NCBI GenBank assembly: GCA_027943335.1
Contig: BSBK01003565.1
Span: 749,001 to 813,000, forward strand
Direction: 5' to 3'
DNA: 64,000 bases
From: Chamaecyparis obtusa
Lineage: Eukaryota; Streptophyta; Pinopsida; Cupressales; Cupressaceae
Positions 1 to 12,973 of the stretch are shown in pieces; position 1 is the stretch's first letter, and each line of letters opens with the position of its first letter. The position numbers and the translations under genes were made by a program. The notes under the pieces are model-generated. The model was not told where the DNA came from. It worked only from the letters and a program-made list of their open reading frames with translations, and made no database searches.

Positions 1-3000
1 GTGGGTGTTCACTCACTCTCTACATTTGGAGACATTAAGGTTTGGATTGAGAAAGGATAAGTGGATAAGCTCTTCTCAAATTTTAATTTCCATCACACTT
101 GTGGAGGTTGGTTACTCTTCTCATGGAAGCCTTTCTACATGTTCATTAGATTAGCTTGTATTTTGCTCTCTCATGCATATGAATCTTGGTTCTTGTTGTG
201 ACAATGTGTTGTAAGGGAGGGATTTTGGGTTTGATTTCATGGTTTGATCTTGTTCTTTTTTCTTGATTGAGGGAGTTCTTGTTTATGGGTGTGAGGCATT
301 ACTCACCCTTTGGGAAGGGAAGAAGTGGCCTATGGGTGGAGGGGTTAGTTGGGCTCTCCATGAGGTGAGAGTCTCTTCTCTTGGAGAAGAGGGATAAGTC
401 CATGGTGTATGGGCACCATGGAAGCCATTGTATTCTTGTATTTTGAAGAGGATGTTAAGCAAAATATGTGTATGAAGCTTTTGGATATGTAGCCTTGAAG
501 AGGCAATTGAATACTCATTGTGAGAAATTTGTATGTAATGGCATTCTCCCCTTGGAAAAGCCCACCTCCACCCTCTCAATGAGCTTGTAAGACTCACTTG
601 TGTAGCCTTGGGAGGGAGTAATTTGTTGTATGTATGTTTGTGTAACTTGTTTTGTGAACATCTTGTTGATCTTGTTGCATACCCGTTTAGCCTTGGTTCT
701 CCAAACTCGGGGGTGGTCTCATAAGAGACCTAGGTTGGGTGGTGAGCACCCATGGTTCTCCATTTTTTTTATTGCAAGTTTGGATGCTAATACTCATGTG
801 GAAGATGCTTGAAGAAGTTCTCTCTTTTGGTGTAATAGTGTAGAAATGTTCTATATTGTGGTATTGTTGGCTCTTGATGAAGAATCACCATCTGGATTGT
901 ATAGTGCAATGTTATTGTATACCTTTTGGTCTTTGTGAAGATGAATGGAGGAAAGTTTGTCATCTCCATTGAACTTTGATTGAGTTTTATCCACCTTTGT
1001 ATTGTTTGGTTGTAAATGAGAAGACTTCTCTTTTTGTGTTATATGTATTTGCAAATGAAGAGAGAACTCATTATGATTAGAATTGATCAATTACCTTCAT
1101 GTCATTGTAATTATGTTTTTACAATAGTAGAGTTATCCATGTAATGCAAAAAGAAATGGTGATTTCTAAGTTGATAGAATAATCAAGTTATTAGCTTCAA
1201 TAGCATAAATATATGATTGTAGATGTATGAAAATTGTATTCTATTTGATGTTTGATTGTAATATTTGAGATCAATTATAATCAAGCTCTCCTTGAGTAGA
1301 TCACTTAAACAATATGCACATCACCTTAGTTGAAAACCAATAACTCTATCTTAATTTTTCCTCAAACAAACATGGCAGCAAATTGCAATCAAACTATATT
1401 ATATTGTAATGTAACATTCATGTTTCTCTTAATTCAATGCACTAATAAATTGATGCATGTATTGATCCAAAAATATAAGTAAGCCAAGAAAAGATAAAGA
1501 AATCCTATGTTTCATAAAATGATATTTCCAGATTTATAAGAGCAAATTGCTCTGTGGAATTTGTATGAGAATAACATTATTCCCATATCACAGAGAATAT
1601 TCTTCTTCATTGCATTATGTCTTTGATTAGTATTAAGTTAAGTCTAATATCCTACCCTAACCTAACTACTAGACACTAAACCCCATTAATATAAATTTCT
1701 CAATATTGTCATAAATCTATATCCTATCCTAAGCAAACAAAAGGGACCCACTATCTTTTCATCCCTTCATAGATATTAATACTTACAAAATTTAACTTGC
1801 TATAAAATTATGCTATCATAATGGAGGCTCAGGGCTTTAAGTCAAATTGTAAGGAGGGCTGGCTAGCAAGTCGGGGTAGGGACCACTAGTCATGTCACCC
1901 ACTTGACTTCGCCCTTCCCTTATAACCAAAAACCCACGCCACCCTCTTGCATGGAAATTTATTAATCAACTTTTATTTGCTCCTAGTGAGGGAAAAATCT
2001 GACATTTTAATTAATGTCCTTCCCTTGTCAAGTTTCCCACATGCCACGTGAGCATAGGCTTGGGGTAAGTCAAAACAAAAAAAAAAAAAAAAACTTTTTC
2101 AAAACCATGCTCTCCTACCCACGTAGCATAAAGACTTTGGGATGTGGGGGTAAAGTGGTGGGGCATGTCTTGTCCTTACTCCTTGAGGTGCGCCAACCTT
2201 GGGATAGGATGTTGTAAGGATATTATTATTTATATAAATATTGGTAATTGCATGTTGATTTAGATGTTTTGTAGGGAGTTGAATGGGTATGAAATTAATA
2301 GGGGTTTAAATTGTTTTTTTATGTTAATTATGTACTTGTTTATTAAGTTGTATATATAGACATATAGATTGGAGATTACATATTAATTAGAAGGGTAGTT
2401 CTATAGAGAGGATGTGATAGGTTATTAGGTTAGTTAGAGATTTAGTATTTAGTAAGTTTTATAGTGATATATTAAACAATGAGTAGAAATAAACCATTCT
2501 AGAATATAATCCTCTAGGTATTAATCTAATTATTAATATCAATTTTATGGGTTAACTATTTAGTTGATAAGTCAATACACTAGTCAATAGTCTTGGACTA
2601 TGGTTAATAGAAGATTCTTACATTTAAACAATTATTTTAATTTGCTAATGTATCCTTTATAGAATTATGTAATAGATAAAGAGAGTAATGTGTTCACTCT
2701 AAATCAGTTATGATATAATTTGTTAACTCGATAGATTATTCTATTCAGTAAAATAAGAATTTGATAGTGGAACAATTACTCTAGGTTAAACTGTTAATTC
2801 ATATTGGTTAATAGAATTGTATGCTAATGTATGGCTTAGGACCTCTAATCTTAATTTATATGAGTAACATTAACATGAATTAATCTTCGAATGATATAGA
2901 CAGAAGATATTTGGTCAGTAATGAACCAAATCAACCCATGTCAATATGAAATAAATTATTAATATGATAACATCCTTGTTTAACTATTATTTAGATACGT

Positions 3001-3441
3001 GAATTTACATTAACTTTTGATCCTAGAAAAGAATGGACACATGACGTTTGGCATTAGGATCAAATCAAGAACGTTAGTATTTTTAGCCTTTATCTATGTT
3101 GCTAATGAACTTAATGGCCTAGGTATGCTTACACTCAATTAGTGGTTGGTCAATTGACATTAATTAGGGAGAAGACTTATGCCCTAGATATTTGGAATGC
3201 ACCTTGAACATAAGTCTCTATGCAACTAAATACACAAGGGGTTCCGTTTTCAAGGTCTAACTCTCCCTACACTAGCTAACCACTTGATTCTAGATTGCAC
3301 CTGACATAGTTGATGATGAAGTACAACTAACCTTGTAGTCATCTCTTAACTTTTCACCTTACACAAAAAAAATAATAAAATAATAAAATAATAAAATAAA
3401 AAAATTGGTTATGTTTTTGGTTGTTTATTGTGGGCATGACA
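1..3441 (+). mobile_element. Ty3/gypsy (Tekay-type) LTR, copy 1, 5' end outside window
   Basis: First of three copies of a very long LTR. Position 1 corresponds to about 9295 in copy 2 and 18745 in copy 3, so roughly the first 990 bp lie outside the window. The 3' end is placed at 3441 (ends TGACA), three bases before a tRNA-Met type primer binding site; copy 3 ends at the same TGACA with unrelated sequence after it. Compared with copies 2 and 3 it lacks about 160 bp near 2220, with GGA microhomology at the junction, and about 18 bp near 2177. It also carries many private substitutions. No long plausible gene is seen inside. Confidence 0.88.
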
Positions 3442-3443
3442 TT

Positions 3444-3457
3444 TGGTATCAGAGCCA
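3444..3457 (+). other. Primer binding site (tRNA-Met type), gypsy copy 1
   Basis: TGGTATCAGAGCCA lies just downstream of the LTR end. It is the usual initiator-tRNA-Met complementary site of plant LTR retrotransposons and fixes the + orientation. Confidence 0.85.
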
Positions 3458-3523
3458 AGTTTTCAACTTGGAACCTTTAGACCCATTATGTTTCAACTCA
3501 TTTAACTTAATCCATTGTGTAGG

Positions 3524-4860
3524 ATGCCTGCTATTACACGAGCCGGTCGACGAGGCAGAGGTCGTAAAGCTACATGAGTCAGTGCAAGACGGGGAGGTGG
3601 ACCACCACCACCTCCACCGCCACCTCCACCACCACCACCACAACTGAACCCTAATCAGGATATCATGGACGTCGTTCAGAATTTGATTAGGGTAATTCAA
3701 CAGAGGTTACCACCCATAGTTCCTCAGCCAGAGCAACAGGGTTCTGAAAGGGAAGCAGATATACCAGGGGGTGGTAGAGCAAATAACAGAGGGAGGAGTA
3801 GGAGCCCTCCACCCAGGAATGTTGAGGGCTGTGGTGATCATGAGGGTGAGTCAGTGCATCAGATGGAGGTATCGCCCGAGCATGGGATCAAGGGCAGAGA
3901 GAGACCCCATAGAGATGTTGGGGATGAGATCCGAGAGTTAATAAGACTCCAGCCACCTTTATTTTTGGGATCCACTGACGGGTTAGTAGAAGAGGCCTGG
4001 TTACAGATTTTACAGCGATGCTTTGGATTGTGCCCTTACAGGAGTAATCTAAAGGCACGACTTGCAGTTCATCTCCTACGGGATAAGGCCTCCATTTGGT
4101 GGCAGCAGGAGGAGTCCATTGGAGGAGTGGCTATTGACACACTCACTTGGGAGTCTTTTGTAGCTTGATTTCGAGAGAGGTATCTCTCCGAGCATTTAAA
4201 ACAAAGGCAAATAGAGGAGTTCCATGATCTCCAGCAGAGAGGCCTCACAATGGCCCAGTATGAGTGTCGATTTCTCAAGCTCCTTCCATATGTGGATTAT
4301 ATGAAGGACAAGAAACAGCGTATCCATCGTTTCATTAAGGGACTTAATATGTCTCTCCAGGGGACAGTACGTCTAGCTTTTCCTCCCATGTTCAGAGATG
4401 CAGTTGAGATGGCACTTGTAGCGAGGATATTCACACTAGAAAGGAGCCTCGGGATCGGTCTCACCACTGAAACCCTTCATCCCAGCAGTCAGGACGGCAA
4501 AAATCCTCTTGGAAAGGGAAACAAAACCATTTAGTAGGATCCTTTAAGGGTCAACAATCTCAGCAACATGGATCTCAGTAGGGTTCTAGACAGAGACATT
4601 CACAGGGTTATCAGGGCTCCAAGCCCAAACAGTGGTAGTCTCAGGGCCCTATACAGGATCAGAGGACATAGACCCCTCAGGCACAGCCAGCTAGGACTCA
4701 ACAGTCCTCTAGGGGTGGATATAGTGGTTCCAGTAGGACTAGAGGGACACATTAATAGCCTAGGACATAAGGAGTACAGATTCAAAACTGAGGACCATGT
4801 TACACTTGCGACGGTATGGGTCATAGTGCAAGAGAGTGCCCATAGGGACAGTTAGCTAGT
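3524..4860 (+). pseudogene. gag: gag of gypsy copy 1 (broken)
   Basis: Capsid/nucleocapsid polyprotein of a Tekay/Del-type chromovirus. The likely start is the ATG at 3524, followed by an Arg/Gly-rich N-terminus, a stop (TGA 3575-3577) and a poly-proline stretch near 3605-3640. The gag core follows (RLAVHLLRDKASIWW near 4050-4105), broken by TGA at 4166-4168 where Arg fits the frame, and continues through the 4250-4533 ORF (IHRFIKGLNMSLQG). Further stops lie at 4531-4536. A CCHC zinc knuckle, CYTCDGMGHSAREC, is readable at 4798-4839. The TGA stops at 3575 and 4166 recur in copy 2. It cannot make a full gag as it stands. Confidence 0.85.
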
Positions 4861-4983
4861 GGTCAGAGAGGGGCTACCTCAGAGCCTATAGTCGGAGATA
4901 TGGGTAGATCCCATAGGGTCTTTGCAGTGGCTGATAACCGCTAGGCCAAGCACTAGGCCACGGTTATAGAGGTCACAGGTATG

Positions 4984-6904
4984 ATTTAAGATATCAGTGT
5001 TTCTATTTTATTTGATTCGGGAGCTACAGACTCCTTTATATCTCCCTATGTAGTGGAGCATTGCAGGCTGGTGGCAGTTAGACAGGATGCTAGTTGGGAG
5101 GTCGAGTTAGCCTCTGGAGCTAGGGTGTCTGTTAGTTCCTTAGTTCACGGTTGTCAGATTCAGATTGGAGACTTCATCATGACATTTGATCTCCGCATTA
5201 CCCCTCTAGGTTCTTATGATGTAGTCCTTGGCATGGATTGGCTATGTGCCCATAGCGCCAAGATGGATTGTCGTCAGAAGAGGGTTGATTGTGTGGATGA
5301 TCATGGTACTTCTATGGTGATATTTGGAGTACAGAGGCCAATATCCCTTCGCATGATTTCTGCCATTCAGCTTAGGCGGTGCGTGTGAAAAGGATGTCAA
5401 TTATTTTCCATCACCATTAGTGATAGAGAGGAGGATTCAGAGGGGGAGCCTTCGCTTGAGGACTACCCTATCCTCCAGGAGTTTTTAGATGTATTTCCTA
5501 CTGAGCTACTTGGTATGCCTCCACCTAGGGAAATTGATTTTCATATAGATCTTGTGCCAGGAGCTGAGCCCATATCTAGAGCACCTTACAGGATGACCAC
5601 ACATGAGCTCAATGAGCTCAAGATTCAGCTAGAAGAGCTCTTGGAGAAGGGGCATATCCGACCTAGTGTATCACCTTGGGGTGCACTAGTTATTTTTGTG
5701 AAGAAGAAGGATGGATCACTTAGACTATGCATTGATTATCGACAGTTGAATAAAGTAACAATTAAGAACTGATACCCACTCCCTAGGATCGATGATTTAT
5801 TTGATCAGTTGCAGGGTGTCCGAGTATTCTCAAAGATAGATCTGAAGTCGGGTTACCATCAGTTGTGGATTGTGGAAAGTGATATCCACAAGACTGCTTT
5901 TCGTACGAGGTATGGTCACTATGAGTTCACAGTGGTGCCATTTGGCCTCACGAATGCTCCAGTTGTGTTCATGAGCCTCATGAATGGGGTATTTCATACA
6001 TTCTTGGATAAGTTTGTGGTAGTGTTCCTAGATGATATTTTGATTTATTCCTGCAATGAGGAGGAGCATGAGGAGCATCTGAGATAGGTTTTGCAGCGTT
6101 TGAGAGAGAATCAGCTATATGGAAGCTTGTCAAAATGTGCCTTCTTTAGATCTGAGGTGCATTATCTTGGTCATGTTATATCCGGCAATGGGATCTCTGT
6201 AGACCCATCGAAGATTAGAGCCATTATGGATTGGCCAGCACCCACCAATGTCACCGAGGTCAGGAGTTTTATGGGCTTAGAAGGCTATTACAGGCGCTTT
6301 GTGGTAGGATTTTCTAGGATAGCTCATCCCATCACTTCCCTTCAGAGAAAGGGGAAGAAGTATGAATGGACGGAGAAGTGTGAGAGAGCTTTTCAGGAGC
6401 TCAAGAGAGCCCTCACTAGTGCTCCGATCTTAGCAGTACAAAATCCTTCAACAGACTTTGTGGTGTGCACTGATGCTTCCTTGGATGGATTAGGAGCAAT
6501 TCTTATGCAAGATGGTCGTCCTATAGCTTTCGAGTCTAGGAAGCTAAAGACCCATGAGCTCAATTATCCTACTCATGATTTAGAGCTTGCAGCGGTAGTT
6601 CATGCCTTGGTGAGATGGTGACACTTTCTTCTAGGTCACCAATTCAGATCACCAGAGTCTTTAGTACATCTTCTCACAATCCAATCTTAATGCTAGGCAG
6701 AGGAGATGGATGGAGTTTTTGTGTGAGTATGATTTTGATGTTTATTACAATAAAGGGAAAGAGAATGTAGTTGCAGATGCCTTGAGTAGGAGGCGGCAAG
6801 AGCTCTCCTCTATGAGTACTAGTACAGATTTTAGGGAACATATTTTGCATCACTTGTCAGAGGATGGATTTTATGTAGAGGTTTGTCAGGCTATCCATTC
6901 TTAG
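4984..6904 (+). pseudogene. pol: pol (PR, RT, RNase H) of gypsy copy 1 (broken)
   Basis: The aspartic protease has its catalytic DSGA at 5014-5025 and the downstream YDVVLGMDWL block near 5215-5245. Reverse transcriptase follows from about 5590 ([12 protein letters not shown]), with [14 protein letters not shown] near 5720-5760, DLKSGYHQ near 5830, VPFGLTNAP near 5935 and the YxDD-equivalent FLDDILIYS near 6025-6055. Ty3-type RNase H is at about 6455-6760 ([18 protein letters not shown]). Disabling changes are TGA at 5770 (CAA in copy 2), TAG at 6085-6087 (shared with copy 2), a shared frameshift near 6640-6660 just before the DHQSLQY-like block, and TAG at 6902. A Tekay/Del chromovirus is the best family match from these motifs. 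Confidence 0.88.
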
Positions 6905-8294
6905 ATACCCCTTGAGGGGAGAATTGTTGAGTATTCTTTAGAGCCCGATGGACTTTTACGTCATAGAGGATGCATTTATGTACCCTCTACAGGGGATTTG
7001 CGAGATTTTATTATGCTTGAGGCTCACAGAGCCCCATATGCAGCTCACCCAGGAGTTAAGAAGTTGCATGCGGATCTGAGAGAGTTGTATCATTGGCCAG
7101 GCATGAGATTATAGATCGCCAGCATAGTGGCTAGATGCCTAAAGTGTCAGAGAGTTAAGGTTGAGCACAGTCATCTAGGTGGGCTCCTACAGCCACATGA
7201 GATTGCCAAGTGGAAGTGGGATGTTATATCCATGGACTTCATTGTTGGTCTCCCTATGTCATCTCACCGCCATGATGCCATCTTGGTGACGGTTGACATG
7301 TTGACCAAGATTGCCCACTTCTCACCCGTGCGTACAACTTTCACAGCACAAGATGTAGCTTAGGTGTTCTTGTGGGATATTGTCAGAATTCATGGCATCC
7401 CCCGTAAGATCATCTCGGATAGAGACTCCTTGTTTACATCAGCTTTTTGGAGAGAGTTACAAGCAACATTGGGCACCAGGCTCAATTTCAGCACGACATA
7501 TCATCCTCAGATAGATGGACAAACAGAGAGGGTTAACCAGGAGTTAGAGGATATGTTATGTATGTATGTGATGGACCATCAAGTCAAGTGGGAGGAATAC
7601 CTACATCTGGTAGAGTTTGCCTATAACAATGGGCATCATTCTTCTATTGGTATGCCACCATATCAGGCCTTATATGGTAGACCATGCAGGACACCACTGA
7701 GTTGGGATAGGATCGAGAATAGAGTATCTATTGGGCCTCAATTGGTCAAGGATATGAAGCAACAGGTGGTCTTGATTAGACAACGCATTAGAGAGGCCCA
7801 AGATCGACAAGAGAAGTATGCAGATGCGAAGATGGTAGACCATGAGTATATGGTTGGTGATAGGGTATTCTTGAGAGTGCGACCGCATAAGAGTCCAATC
7901 CATTTTGGAAAGGGCTCTAAGTTAGCACCCCACTTTGTTGGACCTTTCGAGATATTGGAGAGGATAGGACTAGTTGCCTATCGTTTAGCTTTGCCACCCA
8001 GCCTGTCATGCATCCACGATGTATTTCATATATCTGTGTTACGAAAATATATTTATGATGAATCTCACATTATAGATTGGGATGCCTTGCAAGTGGAGTC
8101 GGATGGACAGATAGCCTTGGAGCCCATTCGCATTTTGGGCTGACGGACCCTAGCACTTTGAGGCAAAGAGCTGGACCAAGTTAGGGTCCAGTGGAATTGT
8201 TATGATGAGGTCATAGCTTCAAGGGAGGATGCAGCACAGATGAGATCACAGTACCCATATCTTTTTTATGAACTCTAGGAGGAAGTTCATGCCT
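6905..8294 (+). pseudogene. pol: integrase and chromodomain-like tail of gypsy copy 1 (broken)
   Basis: Integrase begins with the HHCC zinc-binding region (HPGVKKLHADLRELYHW, CLKCQRVK, about 7045-7155), interrupted by TAG at 7112 where copy 2 has CAG. The catalytic core shows D (VISMDFIVGLP, near 7230), D (IISDRDSLFTS, near 7410) and E (RVNQELEDML, near 7540). A GPF/Y-type C-terminus (PHFVGPFEIL) is near 7930-7960. TAG at 7361 and TGA at 8141 are private to copy 1. After 8141 the frame continues through a shared TGA at 8158 to VRVQWNCYDEV and MRSQYPYLF (about 8180-8270), resembling the divergent group II chromodomain of Tekay elements. Confidence 0.85.
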
Positions 8295-8306
8295 AGGGGG
8301 GGAGGA
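8295..8306 (+). other. Polypurine tract, gypsy copy 1
   Basis: AGGGGGGGAGGA sits immediately before TGTGAGGCC, taken as the start of the next LTR. It is the expected plus-strand primer for a + oriented element. Copy 2 has the equivalent G-run at 17744-17754. Confidence 0.8.
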
Positions 8307-11300
8307 TGTGAGGCCTCACCCCGACCCATCATAGCATCTTTTCTTATTCACATTTTGATACATTGATACACTTGTTGATTTATTCTGATAGAGACTCGAG
8401 ATACTATATTTTGATGATGATTATTATGCCATGTTGATCACCTTATGATGTGCATTAGAATTTAGAGTATGTTGAGATTTTGATTATGCATATTTAGTAG
8501 TGTGATTTTGATGGGAATATTAGATCATGTTTAAATTTGATTTCCCCACAGGTGACATGTCATTATGATTATGTAATTGTGATGCTTAAACACTTTGAAT
8601 GGAAATTTTGGATTCTGCATATAGCAATTAGAATTGAACTATGCATATTGATTTATGTTGCTAAATAGAGAATTGAATATGTATATTTCATGTAATGTTA
8701 TCATCTTGAACTACTGATGCTCGATGTGAAGTGTGTAGGTAAGAGAACCATGAAATTAATCGGAGAACTAAGGTTAAACATATGTGAACTGAGTACGCCA
8801 AGGCTTAATCCGATATGGGATTAAAAGCCTCGTTGTAATGTGAACTCGTTGTTAATGTGAATTTTTCCACGTGTGTTATTGGTTAATTTCTTGTTGTCAT
8901 CCAGGACACGACATTTTGTATATAATGTGCAATCGTTAGTGTCACTTGACACTTGTTCATCCTTGTTCTAGTCACTTCTAGAGACCAATAAGGGGTTCTA
9001 AGGGACATTTTTGGCATAATTTAAGTACCTAAGTGATAGGGGTATGGGTTATGAATGTTTTGAGCATGTCCATAATTCCCTAGAAATCTTGGTAACTCAT
9101 TTTATGACCCATTTATCCTTAGCTTCGAAATTGGATAAGTCCTGATCTCTACCCAACTCCACCATTTTCTTTCAATCATGCATTATCATGGGGGGGACAA
9201 GGAAAGACAATAGGACCATAGAGTCAAGTCTGCATTTATGGATGGTGGGTGGGTAGAAATTTGGAGGCCTTTTTAGAGGCCCTTAGGAGATTTAGTGGGT
9301 GTTCACCCACTCTCTACATTTGGAGACATTAGGGTTTGGATTGAGGAAGGATAAGTGGATAAGCTCTTCTCAGATTTCCATTTCCATCACACTTGTGGAG
9401 GTTGGTTACTCTTCTCATGGAAGCCTTTCTACTTGTTCATTAGATTAGCTTGTATTTTTCTCTCTCATGCATATGAATCTTGGTTCTTGTTGTGACAATG
9501 TGTTGTAAGGGAGGGATTTTGGGTTTGATTTCATGATTTGATCTTGTTCTTTTTTCTTGATTGAGGGAGTTCTTGTTTATGGGTGTGAGGCATTACTCAC
9601 CCTTTGGGAAGGGAAGAAGTGGCCTATGGGTGGAGGGGTTAGTTGGGCTCTCCATGAGGTGAGAGTCTCTTCTCTTGGAGAAGAGGGATAAGTCCATGGT
9701 GTATGGGCACCATGGAAGCCATTGTATTCTTGTATTTTGAAGAGGATGTTAAGCAAAGTATGTGTATGAAGCTTTTGGATATGTAGCCTTGAAGAGGCAA
9801 TTGAATACTCATGGTCAGAAATTTGTATGTAATGGAATTCTCCCCTTGGAAAAGCCCACCTCCACCCTCTCAATGAGCTTGTAAGACTCATTTGTGTAGC
9901 CTTGGGAGGGAGTAATTTGTTGTATGTATGTTTGTGTAACTTATTTTGTGAGCATCTTGTTGATCTTGTTGCATATCCGTTTAGCCTTGGTTCTCCAAGC
10001 TCGGGGGTGGTCTCATAAGAGACCTAGGTTGGGTGGTGAGCACCCATGGTTCTCCATTTCTTTTATTGCAGATTTGGATGGTAATACTCATCTGGAAGAT
10101 GCTTGAAGAAGTTCTCTCTCTTGGTGTAATAGTGTAGAAATGTTCTATATTGTGGTATTGTTGGCTTTTGATGAAGAATCACCATCTGGATTGTATAGTG
10201 CAATGTTATTGTATACCTTTTGGTCTTTGTGAAGATGAATGGAGGAAAGTTTGTCATCTCCATTGAACTTTGATTGAGTTTTATCCACCTTTTTATTGTT
10301 TGGTTGTAAATGAGAAGACTTCTCTTTTTGTGTTATATGTATTTGCAAATGAAGAGAGAACTCATTATGATTAGGATTGATCAATTACCTTCATGCCATT
10401 GTAATTATGTTTTTACAATAGTAGAGTTATCCATGTAATGCAAAAAGAAATGGTGATTTTCAAGTTGATAGAATAATCAAGTTATTAGCTTCAATAGCAT
10501 AAATATATGATTGTACATGTATGGAAATTGTATTCTATTTGATGTTTGATTGTAATATTTGAGTTCAATTATAATCAAGCTCTCCTTGAGTAGATCACTT
10601 AAACAATTTGCACATCACCTTAGTTGAAAACCAATAACTCTATCTTAATTTTCCTTCAAACAAACATGACGGCAAATTGCAATCAAACTATATTATATTG
10701 TAATGTAACATTCATGTTTCTCTTAATTCAATGCACTAATAAATTGATGCATCCATTGATCCAAAAATATAAGTAAGCCAAGAAAAGATGAAGAAATCCT
10801 ATGTTTCATAAAATGACATTTCCAGATTTATAATAGCAAATTGCTGTGTGGAATTTGTATGGGAATAACATTATTCCCATACCACAGAGAATATTCTTCT
10901 TCATTGCATTATGTCCTTGATTAGTATTAAGTTAAGTCTAATATCCTAACCTAACCTAGCTATTAGACACTAAACCCCATTAATATAAATTGCTCAATAT
11001 TGTCCTAAATCTATATCCTATCCTAAGCAAACAAAAGGGACCCACTATCTTTTCATCCCTTCATAAATATTAATACTTCAAAAATTTAACTTGCTATAAA
11101 ATTATGCTATCATAATGGAGGCGCAGGGCTTTAAGTCAAATTGTAAGGAGGGCTGGCTAGCAAGTGGGGGTAGAGACCACTAGTCATGTCACCCACTTGA
11201 CTTCGCCCTTCCCTTATAACCAAAAACCCACGCCACCCTCTTGCATGGAAATTTATTAATCAACTTTTATTTGCTCCTAGTGAGGGAAAAATCTGACATT

Positions 11301-12891
11301 TTAATTAATGTCCTTCCCTTGTCAGGTCTCCCACATGCCACGTGAGCATAGGCCTGGGGTAAGTCAAAACAAAAAAAACAAAAACACTTTTTCAAAACCA
11401 TGCTCTCCTACCCACGTAGCATAAAGACTTTGGGATGTGGGGGTAAAGTGGTGGGGCATGTCTTGTCCTTACCCCACTCACGAGTCATTCCTCCTTGAGG
11501 TGTGCCCACCTTGGGATAGGATGTTGTAAGGAGGCTAGGTGTGTAGGTTGGTAAAAAGGCTAGGTGACTAGGCATGTTAAGATAGGTTGTAGATTAGTCT
11601 TAGGGAATTGAATTGTTATTGATGATGTTATTATATATTTGTTGGAATATTGCATATTGTTTTAGGTGTGTAATTTTGTAGGATATTATTATTTATATAA
11701 ATATTGGTAATTGCATGTTGATTTAGATGTTTTGTAGGGAGTTCAATGGGTATGAAATTAATAGGGGTTTAAATTGTTTTGTTATTATGTTAATTATGTA
11801 CTTGTTTATTAAGTTGTATATATATACATATAGATTGGAGATTACATATTAATTAGAAGGGTAGTTCTATAGAGAGGATGTGATAGGTTATTAGGTTAGT
11901 TAGAGATTTAGTATTTAGTAAGTTTTATAGTGATATATTAAACAATGAGTAGAAATAAACTATTCTAAAATATAATCCTCTAGGTATTAATGTAGTTATT
12001 AATATCAATTTTATGGGTTAACTATTTAGTTAATAAGTCAATACACTAGTCAATAGTCTTGGACTATGGTTAATAGAAGATTCTTACATTTGAACAATTA
12101 TTTTAATTTGCTAATGTATCCTTTATAGAATTATGTAATAGATAAAGAGAGTAATGTGTTCACTCTAAATCAGTTATGATATAATTTGTTAACTCGATAG
12201 ATTATTCTATTCAGTAAAATAAGAACTTGATAGTGGAACAATTACTCTAGGTTAAACTGTTAATTCATATTGGTTAATAGAATTGTATGCTAATGTATGG
12301 CTTAGGACCTCTAATCTTAATTTATATGAGTAACATTAACATGAATTAATCTTCGAATGATATAGACATAAGATCTTTGGTCAGTAATGAACCAAATCAA
12401 CCCATGTCAATATGAAATAAATTATTAATATGATAACATCCTTGTTTAACTATTATTTAGATATGTGAATTTACATTAACTTTTGATCCTAGAAAAGAAT
12501 GGACACATGACGTTTGACATTAGGATCAAATTAAGAACGTTAGTATTTTTAGCCTTTATCTATGTTGCTAATGAACTTAATGGCCTAGGTATGCTTACAC
12601 TGAATTAGTGGTTGGTCAATTGACATTAATTAGGGAGAAGACTTATGCCCTAGACATTCAGAATGCACCTTGAACATAAGTCTCTATGGAACTAAATACA
12701 CAAGGGGTTCCATTTTCAAGGTCTGACTCTCCCTACACTAGCTAACCGCTTGATTCTAGATTGCACCCGGCATAGTTGATGATAAAGTACAACGAACCTT
12801 GAAGTCATCTCTTAACTTTTCACCTTACACAAAAAAAATAAAAAAATAAAAAAATTGGTTACGTTTTTGGTTGTTTATTTTGGGCATGACA
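8307..12891 (+). mobile_element. Ty3/gypsy (Tekay-type) LTR, copy 2, shared between two internal regions
   Basis: A complete LTR of about 4585 bp, starting TGTGAGGCC after a PPT and ending TGACA before a PBS. It serves as the 3' LTR of the left element and the 5' LTR of the right one. Where I compared substitutions (for example around 9535, 9905-10040, 11960-12100 and 12600-12790) it agrees with LTR3 against LTR1. It also has the roughly 160-bp segment near 11532-11691 that LTR1 lacks. It contains AT-rich sequence and no gene I would support. Confidence 0.88.
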
Positions 12892-12893
12892 TT

Positions 12894-12907
12894 TGGTATC
12901 AGAGCCA
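12894..12907 (+). other. Primer binding site (tRNA-Met type), gypsy copy 2
   Basis: TGGTATCAGAGCCA is in the same position relative to the LTR end as in copy 1. Confidence 0.85.
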
Positions 12908-12973
12908 AGTTTTCAACTTGGAAACTTTAGACCCATTATGTTTCAACTCATTTAACTTAATCCATTGTGTAGG

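Noticed and set aside
283..597. Minus-strand 104-codon ORF in the gypsy LTR, repeated at 9577-9891 and 19053-19340
   Set aside because: It recurs only because the LTRs are near-identical, gives no recognisable protein, and is antisense to the element. Repetition in recent duplicates is not evidence of coding.
630..1090. Other short LTR ORFs (630-812 +, 787-969 -, 851-1090 - and their equivalents in LTR2 and LTR3)
   Set aside because: Overlapping, low-complexity translations of AT-rich LTR sequence with no domain signal.
3449..3700. Minus-strand ORF with a Trp-rich run
   Set aside because: It is the reverse reading of the proline-rich gag segment (CCACCACCA repeats).
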